From Oligoflexales bacterium (lineage in GTDB: Bacteria; Bdellovibrionota_B; Oligoflexia; Oligoflexales; RGVZ01), in the NCBI GenBank assembly GCA_947494335.1, contig CANLUT010000003.1:349705-413704 (forward strand): a stretch of DNA of 64,000 nucleotides. The letters run 5' to 3'. The notes beneath the pieces are model-generated. The model had not been told where the DNA came from. It did no database searches and saw only the letters and a program-made list of their open reading frames with translations. Made by a program: the position numbers and the translations under genes. Positions within the stretch are counted from its first letter, which is position 1; each line of letters opens with the position of its first letter. This document shows positions 26,726-36,700 of this stretch, piece by piece.

Positions 26726-26770
26726 TATTTGGTCAGTCTGAAACAATCAATGAATTTAGCAATTATCTCA

Positions 26771-26801
26771 GCACAGCTTGATCGATGCGGTTAAGCTGTG
26801 C
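26771..26801. repeat. Perfect inverted repeat after the acyl-CoA dehydrogenase gene
   Basis: A 9-bp perfect stem (26771-26779 with 26793-26801) with a 13-base loop, 45 nt after the stop. No T-run follows, so it is not a typical intrinsic terminator. It could be an RNA-stabilising hairpin or an operator for the next operon. Confidence 0.45.
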
Positions 26802-26873
26802 GCGTAACCTCCGATAACTACTAGGTTAAATTAAAACTGACTAGATGGTCACCTAGGGGCGGAGGATCAGCGT

Positions 26874-27899
26874 GTGATTCTGCGGATGAAAGCCAGTGTT
26901 GTTTGTATGCTGTTAGGCATTAGCTTTTTTACTGCGTGTGGTGGTAAGCCTGGTGATCGAGTTGGCCAAAGAATGGCACCGTCATTATCTGGTGATGCAG
27001 ATTCCGAGATAGGCGAAAGTGATGATGCGACATCTGAGCCGCCTGTCGATGCCGTGCTTCCGGGCGAAGAAGACATGGAATACCACAATCTTTTGAGAGC
27101 CTGTGGCGGAATCAATCCTGAGACTCCTGAAGCTTTGATTCTCGATCAGACGCTGAAAGCATATGCCACAAGGCAGCAGGGGACAGAGTCTATTGGTGGA
27201 ATTCCCGTGCGCTATCAGGTCGACTTTGATGGCGAGCTGATCATAAAGTCATCTATCAATAAAAACGATTTGAATCGAACGCTTAGCCTAATTGAAGCGA
27301 CTCCACAACTTGCAGCTAGAAAAGCACGTGAGCGCTTGGCTGCTCAAAGTGGTGAGTTGGCGACGGACTATGTTCCGTATTCCGAGCGGTCTGCACTTTC
27401 TGACGTCGATGCTGCTTGGGATGGTCTGATCTGTACAATTCAACCCGCACTTAAGACGGTAAATACCGTTGGTCGGCGCGTCGTTGTCACCTACAATAAA
27501 CCGCTGCCTATCCACGTGTCTCCCATTGCAGTTCGCGATCGCTATGAAATGGAGCACACGGGTCACCGTCGCTTCGAGCTGGAGGCCACGATTGTCGAGT
27601 CTGAGCATCCCGATTTGCCCGCCGGCAGAGTCATTCCCGGTTTTGTGATAATTGAACCAGTCTCTCCAGAGCAAGTGGTCACTTTGCCTGACGCATCTTC
27701 GATTGTGGTGCGGGGGGATTTTGGCATTCGTATCCATATTCGATTCGGCAGTGATCAGATGACAAATATGATGGGATTAACTCCAGATTCAACCTATCTG
27801 ATTGATCACACCAGGCGTATATTTCGTTCAATCACCGCTGATATTAAGGATGGTTCGACTCCTGTTGTGACGTTCGCGGCTCAGGAGGCTGAACTATGA
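26874..27899 (+). CDS. Lipoprotein of unknown function, first gene of an envelope operon
   Basis: A 341-residue protein with lipobox FFTACGG (Cys about residue 22), so lipid-anchored. After an acidic low-complexity linker (SGDADSEIGESDDATSEP) comes a globular domain rich in beta strands; no catalytic motif is recognised. The GTG at 26874 lies 8 nt after GGAGG and is preferred to the ATG at 26886. It overlaps the next lipoprotein gene by four bases (ATGA), so the two are translationally coupled, followed by an outer-membrane protein gene. Together they look like an envelope complex. Confidence 0.68.
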   Translation: MILRMKASVVCMLLGISFFTACGGKPGDRVGQRMAPSLSGDADSEIGESDDATSEPPVDAVLPGEEDMEYHNLLRACGGINPETPEALILDQTLKAYATRQQGTESIGGIPVRYQVDFDGELIIKSSINKNDLNRTLSLIEATPQLAARKARERLAAQSGELATDYVPYSERSALSDVDAAWDGLICTIQPALKTVNTVGRRVVVTYNKPLPIHVSPIAVRDRYEMEHTGHRRFELEATIVESEHPDLPAGRVIPGFVIIEPVSPEQVVTLPDASSIVVRGDFGIRIHIRFGSDQMTNMMGLTPDSTYLIDHTRRIFRSITADIKDGSTPVVTFAAQEAEL

Positions 27900-28810
27900 A
27901 ATATTTTAGCTTGATGTCAATTATATCCGTCTGCGTATCATGCGGTGCAAATCCGCCAGCAAAAAAGCCCTTGGCGAATGAATTTGAGTCAGATGCCAGT
28001 GCTGCGAATGTCGATGACAAGTCTCCTTATGCGCTCGCATGTTCAGAGGCTGTCAGACGTGATGCTTACGGCCAAACTCTTGATGAGGCATTCAATATTT
28101 TATGTGCAGGTGATTTGAAACCAAGTGGTACGTTTGTGAAAACACTAGCTGGAGATCCCTGGGACGGCTCGTCAGGTCTAAAGATTTTCAAGATTGGAAA
28201 CGCTGAGCACGACACGACAGCAAGAACGACAAAACTAACGGGCGGCGGCACAATTCTGATTCCGATCGAGGCTGAAAAGTTTGCGGAGATGTCCCTTCTC
28301 TATGCCGCAAATCCTGATTTGGCTGAGGAGCACGGAATTCGTCTTGTCGATGGATTGAGGTTAGAACGGAAACTCGATGAAAATCTTGGTTCAATGGATG
28401 GCGTTCTCATGGGTAGAGTTACGTCGCGATTATTGATCGAAAAAGAAATCAATCACCAGAGAATCACGATTGAATATGACGCATCTCGCTCATCAGCCAG
28501 GTTTTCCCCAGATGTTTTTGTAACAGCGACAAAACTGATCCGCCCGATCCAGGGCATCAAAGACATGTATAGCGTCAGTCTTTCTTATCCATGGGAGGGT
28601 GCAGTCGCCGTCACGACATTGATTATGACAAAGACTGACAATAAGAATCAGCCTGGTGTCGCTGCCGAAGCGTTAATGAAAACATTTAAAGAGGGGATTC
28701 AGAACCTGCGCGCTAACGCAGTTGTCATGGGACTGCGAGAATCAGAGTTATGGCTTCGTGCTCCCAATGCGTGGGGTGATCTATTCGATGGGGTTGCAAA
28801 TGAGGATTGA
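27896..28810 (+). CDS. Lipoprotein of unknown function, second gene of the envelope operon
   Basis: A 304-residue protein with lipobox VCVSCG (Cys near residue 16). The mature part begins with an acidic linker, has a Cys pair (LACSEA and ILCAGD) and a beta-rich C-terminal part. Its start overlaps the first lipoprotein's stop by four bases and its own stop overlaps the start of the outer-membrane gene, so all three are coupled. No clear sequence likeness to the first lipoprotein was seen beyond layout. Family not recognised. Confidence 0.66.
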   Translation: MKYFSLMSIISVCVSCGANPPAKKPLANEFESDASAANVDDKSPYALACSEAVRRDAYGQTLDEAFNILCAGDLKPSGTFVKTLAGDPWDGSSGLKIFKIGNAEHDTTARTTKLTGGGTILIPIEAEKFAEMSLLYAANPDLAEEHGIRLVDGLRLERKLDENLGSMDGVLMGRVTSRLLIEKEINHQRITIEYDASRSSARFSPDVFVTATKLIRPIQGIKDMYSVSLSYPWEGAVAVTTLIMTKTDNKNQPGVAAEALMKTFKEGIQNLRANAVVMGLRESELWLRAPNAWGDLFDGVANED

Positions 28811-30065
28811 AAAACAATTGAAGTTACATTCAGCCGCATTGATATATTCTTTGTTGAGCCCCTCAGTTGCAAGTGCTTATCCGTTTCTTTACACAGGAAT
28901 TCATCAGATTGCTAACTCCGGTTTATCGGCTCTCGGTAGTTCGGATGCCACGGCAACTGCAGCAAATCCTGCGAATCTTTCGGATGCCCAAGCGACGAGT
29001 TCCTACGCAGATATGGCGATTGTCTCCATGCAGTACATATATGCACATACAAACTACGATCCAGTTTATCTGAAGACAGTAGCTCCTCCAGTCAATCTTG
29101 GACTTAACGTGAAGACTGACTCAGGTCTCAGTTTAGGTCTTCTTGTGAGTCCTCGTACTGCTCCTGGCGCAAAACCTATCCGTGTGAATTCTGTGCCGAC
29201 ATTTACTGGTGCGGGATACGCCCTATTTAATCTAGACATTGAGCAAAGCGGATTTATGGGTGGACTTGGTGCAGGTTATAAGCTTCCAGCAACAGGTTGG
29301 TCTGTCGGATTAACACTTCTTTATGGAGAGGATGGTCAGGAGATCTCCGCCTATGCATCAGAAGGTGATCAAAGTTTGCCGGGCATGGATATGAAGTATT
29401 CTGGGCGCAGTATCCAGGGACTAATGGGAATCGCATACGCAGATGGTCGATCATCTCTAGGTATGACTTTTAGGAGTCCTGCTGCCAGGCGTTATGATGG
29501 CGATATCGCCAGTGCGGTGACAGATAACGTTTATGACCACTACCACGGCGTTTCTTATCATCCTGCGCAGCTGACCGGAGCCGTGCAAGTTGGTAGAGGT
29601 GTGATGGATTATTTGATGCAGGTAAATCGAGACTTTTGGTCGCTCGGGCGCAACGTCGCAAATCGCGGTTTACCTTATGGATCTCCAGAAACGGACTTCA
29701 CGGATAGTTTTGGGGTGTCCTTCGCCGCAAAGCTTCGCCAAAGCGACTCAACGTCGCTGTCGGCGTCCTGCGGGTATTATTCAGCTAATACGGGAGACGG
29801 AAGTGCCATCGATCACGGCTCTACGGCTCTCGATGACACTGCCATTCCGGTTCAAACTGGGATGGAGTTCGGTCAAATGGAGGCCATTCCCCGGGCTGTG
29901 CTGGGTGCTGGAATGATAAGAACCCTTGGAGACAACAGAGGATCTTGGGTTTTTTCCGGTAATTACCAAACGGGCACAAGGACCATACCCGTGGGCCACA
30001 AGGGTGAAGGTTGGTACCACATCGACGTTTTCACCGTGGCGAGCGGGCTAAATGTGAAATTTTGA
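28800..30065 (+). CDS. Outer-membrane beta-barrel protein, FadL/OmpP1-like
   Basis: About 421 residues from the ATG at 28800, which puts a signal peptide (core LHSAALIYSLLSPSVASA) at the N-terminus; in-frame codons from 28722 would overlap the lipoprotein more deeply and spoil it. The early motif LGSSDATATAANPANLSD resembles the GSGGAFVADDATAAYYNPA-type segment of FadL/PorV-like proteins. Alternating strands with aromatic girdles follow, and the last residue is Phe (LNVKF), the usual BAM-recognition ending. It is coupled to two lipoprotein genes, which are likely partners. Cargo unknown. Confidence 0.68.
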   Translation: MRIEKQLKLHSAALIYSLLSPSVASAYPFLYTGIHQIANSGLSALGSSDATATAANPANLSDAQATSSYADMAIVSMQYIYAHTNYDPVYLKTVAPPVNLGLNVKTDSGLSLGLLVSPRTAPGAKPIRVNSVPTFTGAGYALFNLDIEQSGFMGGLGAGYKLPATGWSVGLTLLYGEDGQEISAYASEGDQSLPGMDMKYSGRSIQGLMGIAYADGRSSLGMTFRSPAARRYDGDIASAVTDNVYDHYHGVSYHPAQLTGAVQVGRGVMDYLMQVNRDFWSLGRNVANRGLPYGSPETDFTDSFGVSFAAKLRQSDSTSLSASCGYYSANTGDGSAIDHGSTALDDTAIPVQTGMEFGQMEAIPRAVLGAGMIRTLGDNRGSWVFSGNYQTGTRTIPVGHKGEGWYHIDVFTVASGLNVKF

Positions 30066-30718
30066 ATTTGGACCTATTTCCACTAACGGAAAATTCTTAT
30101 TTTCTTCCGCATGGTATGCACCGCTTTTTATTAAAATTCGTGCTGAATGAGTTCTGTGTCTAAGCACTGGTCTGAGCCGTCGTCACATGACCTGCATAAT
30201 CTCTTGCCCGTAAATATATCGCACGAGACCCATTAGTCAAACCAGTAAATGAAACGGGCGACGAACAAGCAATATATGTCGTGTTATCAAGATTACACTC
30301 AAATCCATAGACGCCGTTTGTACAGCTCTTATAAGGTCGTCGATTCACGGAGCTGTTCACACCACGGTAAAGGGCCGCCACGGCTGCGTCGTTGGCCAGG
30401 GGGAGCTTAAAAAGATTGGTTTTGATCCTTTATTTTCATTTAATCACACGGCCGCAAGCGCGAGCAAATATCAATCGACTATTTTGAAAAACGTGGTGCA
30501 TCAGCAAGAGACAGGACTGTTTCCAAGATCACTTGGATATCTTATTTGTCATAGCTGATTGACTTTCCAAATTTTAAGCAAAACTTGAGTTCATACCCCA
30601 TGGTTTAGGGGGCTTGGCTTGACCGCTCCGACCATCGTTTGGCAAGGGTTTCCAAGACTAGCCCTACAGCGCCGCCCCCAGCTGGCCAATCAATAGCTAA
30701 TCAGTCGGGTGTCCCCAA
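30066..30718. other. Region between the outer-membrane gene and the giant gene
   Basis: 653 bases with only one short readable fragment (30160-30381). The part 30433-30718 has no ORF of interest. No clear intrinsic terminator is seen for the giant gene; the bases just past its stop are GC-rich and hold a CCAGCTGG palindrome. The left end carries only a weak 5-bp hairpin after the outer-membrane gene. Confidence 0.5.
30160..30381 (-). pseudogene. Remnant of an Ig-like repeat protein
   Basis: About 73 codons, readable upstream to a stop near 30432. The sequence has the pattern FECNLDNTTYIACSSPV followed by GLTNGSRAIYLRARDYAGHV, the form C-x-LD-x-x-x-(F/Y)-x-x-C-x-SP typical of Ig-like repeats in giant bacterial surface proteins. 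Alone it is too short to make a working domain and has no signal peptide. It lies beyond the stop of the giant gene on the same strand, so it may be a leftover 3' end of a related gene. Translation as an independent small protein cannot be excluded. Confidence 0.4.
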
Positions 30719-33700
30719 TTAGGGGCTGGTGAGGAGGGCAGAGCTGGTGGTTACTGTCATGCCTGTTGTGTACAACACACAGCGGTAGAGGTGGTTGTTA
30801 TTGGCTGAAGTAAGATCGATAAGATACAGGGTACTATCCGTACCGCCATCAACCGCAATCCACGTCACTCCGCTATCCGTACTGAGCTGCCACTGATATG
30901 TGATACCCAGATTTTGAGGCGAGAAGGCTGCTACACTGAATGTGGCCTGTCCACCGGAAGCGGTCTGAGAAATTGGCTGGGACGTAACGATAATCTCACC
31001 AGAGCTTGACCCAGTTAGACCAACACTATAGCTTGCACCGGCAGAGACCGCCGTCCAGTTAGTATATGATCCAATCTGTAAAGGCGCTGAACGAGTGATA
31101 GTTGTGCCGTCGCCAAGTCGACCGTTGCTGTTGGCACCCCAGGCATAAAGCATACCTCCCCGAACTCCAAGGCCATGGCTACCACCAGCAGACACGTCAG
31201 TCCAGTTCGTGAAGGCTCCAATCTGCACCGGTGCCGTTCTTTGTGTCAGCGTTCCATCACCCAAGTGATAAGAGCTGTTAGCACCCCATCCCCAAAGGGT
31301 GCCTGACCTCAAGCCAAAGCTATGGTACGCGCCACCCACAACCTTGGTCCAAGTGGTGAGAGCGCCGATTTGAACCGGTGTTGTTTTATTGACCGTGGTG
31401 CCATCACCCACCTGACCATTGCTGTTGCCGCCCCACGCAAAGAGCATTCCGCCCCTGATACCAAGAGAGTGTTGGGTACCGACACCGATACTAGTCCATG
31501 TGGTATTCGCGTCAATTAGGACAGGTGACAAGCGATTGGTCGTCGTGCCATCACCTAACTGGCTCACGTTATTGTATCCCCATGCATAAAGCTGACCACC
31601 TTTAATACCGAGTACGTGATGCCCGTTGGAACTGATTGTCACGTCCGTCCAGTTAGTATCCACGCCGATTTGAACTGGCGCACTACGCTGGGTTTGCGTG
31701 CCATCACCAACTGTGCCGAAAAAGTTGTAACCCCAACCATAAAGCCTTCCGGCGCGTATCCCTAAACTCGCTTGGAGACCTGCCGCTACGTGCGTCCAGT
31801 CTGTAAATGCCCCGATTTTAACCGGCGTGGTGCGAGTGACAGTTGTACCATCTCCTAGCTGGCTAAATGAATTTGTTCCCCAAGCGTATAGCACCCCATC
31901 ACGAATACCAAGGGTGTGGTTAGCTCCTGCTGACAATTTACTCCAGTTAGAATCTGTTCCGATTTGGGTTGGGGCAAGTCGCTGACTGGTTGACGTGGTA
32001 ATACCCAATTGACCGCTGGAGTTGTTACCAATCACGTAGAGCTTGCCTGCACTCAGCATCAGATTATGGTGAAAACCAATCTCAATAGCACTCCAGTTGG
32101 AATCAGACCCAATTCTCACCGGAGAACTGCGATCAATGGTTGTGCCGTCAGCATGCTGTCCAAACTGGTTATTACCGAAACTCCAAATCTCTCCAGATTT
32201 CATGGCCACTGAGTGGGCGTGACCTGCATTCACGGCAGTCCATGTGGTCTCACTACCAATTTGGACAGGAGATGTACGCTGGGTGGTCGTTCCGTCACCA
32301 AGCTGACCACTGGAGTTTAGACCCCATGCATAGATTTGACCACCAGCCCGAAGAGCAATGGTATGGACTGATCCCGCAGAAACCATCGTCCAATCTGTGA
32401 AAACGCCCACTTGCACTGGCGAAGTTTGCTGAGTGGTGTTGCCAATACCAAGTTGACCGTTGGTATTAAGACCCCAGGCATAGAGTCGACCTGCACGAAT
32501 ACCCATCGAGAAGTTACCCATTTGGGCTGCCGATATCCACGTCCAGTCCGTAGCGGTACCGATTTGGACAGGCGACAATCTCTGTGTGGTTGTACCGTCA
32601 CCAAGCTGACCGCTCGAGTTTAAGCCCCATGCGTATAGCTTGCCACCTTTGATACCTAGAGAATGTGAAGCACCTGCAGCCACCATGGTCCAGTCCGAAT
32701 CAACGCCGATTTGTACGGGTGAAGCACGATTGATCTGAACACCATCACCGATACGACCGCTAGAACCAGCACCCCAAGCCCACAAAGTACCTGAGCGAAG
32801 ACCTAGACCATGGAATTGGCCATTTGAAACTGCTGTCCAGTCCGTAGCCGTGCCAATTTGGACTGGCAATGTCTTAGTGACGGCTGTTCCATCACCCAAC
32901 TGGTTGTTAGCACCTAGGCCCCATGCGTAGAGACGACCAGAACGGATAGCGTGCGAGAAGCTGCCGCCGGCACTAACCGTCGTCCAATCGCTATCCACAC
33001 CAACCTGGGTCACAACCATACTCATGGCATTAGGCAACCCGTCACCATGCTGAGAGTTGGCGTTTAGACCCCATGCATGGTAATAAGACGCTGCATTCAG
33101 ACTGTAGGTAAAGTTCATTGTATTGGAGGCTGTATTATTATTGCCTGCAGTATCAGTCGCGACGGAGGCCGCGATAGAGACGCTGACGGTGCCTGCGCTA
33201 GTTGGGGTCACGGTAAATGAATAACTCGATCCACTGCCGCTGAAGCTTCCAGCTGTACCGTTCACGACTGTCACATCACCCACGACAAACCCAGCCACTG
33301 ACTCACTGAAAGTCGCTGTCATGGAAATGGCGCCAGATGTATGCGAGGCGGTCGAACTCGTAAGTGCGACCGTAGGACTCGATGTGTCAATGATAACATT
33401 GTGCAAGTTAGCCAAGTTGTTTGAAACGGGTAGCGTCAACGTCGCATCGGTGCTCGCTTGATCCTTAATGGAGTCAGTGCCGACATTGAAAGCCGTCACA
33501 TTTAGATCTGCGGCGCTATGACCAGACATGACCGTGTAGCGGTAGCGTATGGTGTCTCCATCTGGCTTTGACTGGTAGACTGCAAGATAACCGTTGGTTA
33601 GGGTTAGCGTTGAATTGGTTCCCACCTGAGTGACGGATTCTGAGAAGTTCACATCGATGTCAACCACTGTGCCGGCTGCGTATGTACCATTAACACCAGT

Positions 33701-36700
33701 TATTGTAGAAATAGTCGGAGTGGTCGTATCGATGACGATATTTTTCTGGCCACCAATACTGCTCGCACCGCCCGGGGCCGGCAGTGTCAATGTGGCGTTA
33801 TTGTTAGACGCATCTTTAATGGTGCCAGAATTAAGACCGAGGGACGTTGTGGCAATATAATCAAGATCTGCAGCGTTTTGACCATTTACGACCGTATAAT
33901 TGAACGTCAACACCGTTGTTCCCGAACCAGACGAGTAATTAACGACCGCGTTGTTTCCACCGCCGCCTGTACCAAGGGTAATCTGCGGTGTACCAGTGAC
34001 GATCACAGCTTCGGTGAACGTAACGGTGATCGGTACGAGCTGCGTTGCTTTATACGCGCCGTCCGCAGCAGTTGATGTGACCGACGACACGGTTGGTATT
34101 ACAGAATCGTTGACGTACGTGGTCATACTTGTACACGCTGAGACGTTACCAGCAGCGTCTGTGACTTGGGCAAAGATCGTATTGGTCGAGTTAGCGGTCA
34201 GAGCATTGGTGGTTTTAGTCGCTGAGCCTGCGCTGGCGCCAGTGGTTCCCGAAATAGCTGTGCTACAGCCGCTGTTGCTGTAGAGCGTAAAGTTTGAAAC
34301 TGTTTCAGACAATGTCGCTGTAATGGTCGGCGTTGTGCTAACGTTTGGCGAGATCGGCGAAATGGAGCTATAGGTGACCGTCGGAGTCACAGTGTCGATC
34401 ACAATCGCCTTAGTGCCCGCAATACTGAAGGATCCACCAACCCCTGGAAGGGTCAATACTGCGTTGTTTCCAGTCGAGTCCTTAATTGTACCGCCGTTCA
34501 GTGCTAAGGACGAAGTGTTAACATAGTCAAGATCTGCAGAGTTATTCCCTGCTCCGACCGTATAGGTAAATGTCAGAGTCGTTGAGCCAGAGCCACTCGC
34601 GTAGTTAACAGCAGTTCCTGCGCCGCCAGTAGCAAGAGTTAGTTGAGGGAAGCCAGTCACCGTGACACTTTCAGTGAATGTCACTTGAATGGAGACCGCT
34701 TGGCTGGCTCTATAGCTGCCGTTACCAGTACTTGAAGTGACAAGTGAGACCGTGGGGGCTGTGCTGTCATTTATGTAAGTGACCAACGACGTACAGCCAG
34801 ACGCATTACCTGCAGCGTCGATCGCTTTACCGTAGATGATGGTACTGTTGTTAGCGTTGACGTTGGCATTAACTGTTATGCCAGGCGATGCGAACGCCGT
34901 ATTAGCTGTGGCTGCGGACTTAGGCGTCGCACAACCAGAATCGTAATAAAGAGTAACTGTAGAAGTCTCAGACGCTGTACCAAAGACCGTCGGCATCAGG
35001 GATGTTCCTGGCGTTGCAGGGCTTACCGATGAATAGGTCAGAGTCGGAGCCGAAGTATCAAGAGTTACCGTGTTATCAGACGATGTGGAGGCCGAGTTGG
35101 TGTTACCAAAAGTATCTGTCACCGTATTGGCTGCAATTGACGGTTTAAGGGTCCCTGCTCCTGTCACAGGAGTAGCTCTCAAGTTCCAGGTGATATTATC
35201 TGTGGTCGTCAAAGTCCATGTGATGCCTGTTGCTGTGCCGCCCGTATTGAGGATATCTCCGTTCGTAAATGTGCTCGGATCCACGGCCGCAGAGAAGACC
35301 ACCGTAAAGTCGATCGGTGCCGCATTAACTGGATCAGACTGACCAACTTTTTGGTTGACTGTGACTGACAGGGCCGCAGGTGAGTAGCTGACACTATTTG
35401 AAGAATCCACCAACCCAGCAGATACGTTACCGGCAGCATCAGTAACCGCGGCCGCGGCGAGACGTGGCTGCAGGGTTCCGCTGCTGGCGGATGTTGCACC
35501 GACGGTGAAGGTGGTGCTATCGCCACTGTTTGTGATGGACCATGTCACTCCGGTCGCGGTTCCCAAATTAGTGATATCTGCAGCCGTCAATGTGGCCGGG
35601 TTGATCGCCTCTGAAAAAGTCAATGTGAAGTTAATCGGCGCAGAATTTGTCGTAGCGGTTCCAGTTCTCGCAAACGAGTTCACTGTTGGCGCAATATTAT
35701 CATAATTGTATGTCACCATACCTACACAAGCTGTGGTATTACCCAGGGCGGTGACACCTAACGCGTATACCTCTGTTACGCTATTTGCCGGTAAAGTGAA
35801 CATCGGAATTGTTTGGCCAGAACCCGTCGTAATAGCTGTTGGGTTTGATATCTGCCCACCGCATTCAAAATCGTCATATAATGTAACAGTGGCCGCCTCT
35901 GTTGTTGTCAATGTTAAAGTCGGCGTACCGTTCGAGCTTGGAGACGATGGAGAAATCGAGACATATGTCAAAGTCGGCGGAGCTGTATCGATCACAATCG
36001 CTTTTTGACTTGCAAGGCTTGATGCACCTGAAGTTGATGGCAACCCGAGTGCGGCATTATTACCTGCAAGATCTTTAATAGTGCCGCTGTTAAGGGCTAG
36101 AGCTGAAGTGGAGGCATAGTTCAAATCAACTGAGGTCTGCCCGAGAGCGATCGTATAGTTGAAGGTCAGAGTCGTTGTACCAGAGCCGCTTGCATAATCT
36201 ACCACAGCATCACTCGCACCGCCGCCTGTACTCAAAGTCAATCGTGGAGTGCCAGTGACGTAGACGACTTCGCCAAAGACAACGTTGACAGGGATTGTTT
36301 GACCAAGTTTATAAGTACCGTTGGCCGCACTGGAGGTGACACTTGTAACCGCTGGTACATTTCCGTCATGGACATAAGTGGTCATACTTGTACAGCTTGA
36401 GACGTTTCCTGAAAGGTCAGTCACTTGAGCGTGAATGTTATTAGTGCTGTTGGCAGCAAGTAGCGTCGTAGCCACGTTGTTACTGCCAGCCGTTCCGCTG
36501 CCGGTAGGCGACGAGATGCCAGTTAAGCAAGAACCATCACTATAGAGACGGACTAATTGAGCAGCCTCTGACAAGTTGATTGTCAAGGTCGGCGTTTGTG
36601 TCGTGCCCGGCGAAACTGGTGAGATAGACGTATACGAGACGGTTGGAGTCACAGTGTCGATGACCAGAGCTTTATTGGCTGCCAAGCTACCTGTAGCACC

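Noticed and set aside
28722..28799. Earlier in-frame start for the outer-membrane protein
   Set aside because: It would add 26 residues before the signal peptide and overlap the lipoprotein gene by nearly 90 bases.
30433..30718. GC-rich stretch past the giant gene as a possible mobile-element remnant
   Set aside because: Only a short CCAGCTGG palindrome is seen; there are no matching terminal repeats, target-site duplication or transposase fragment.
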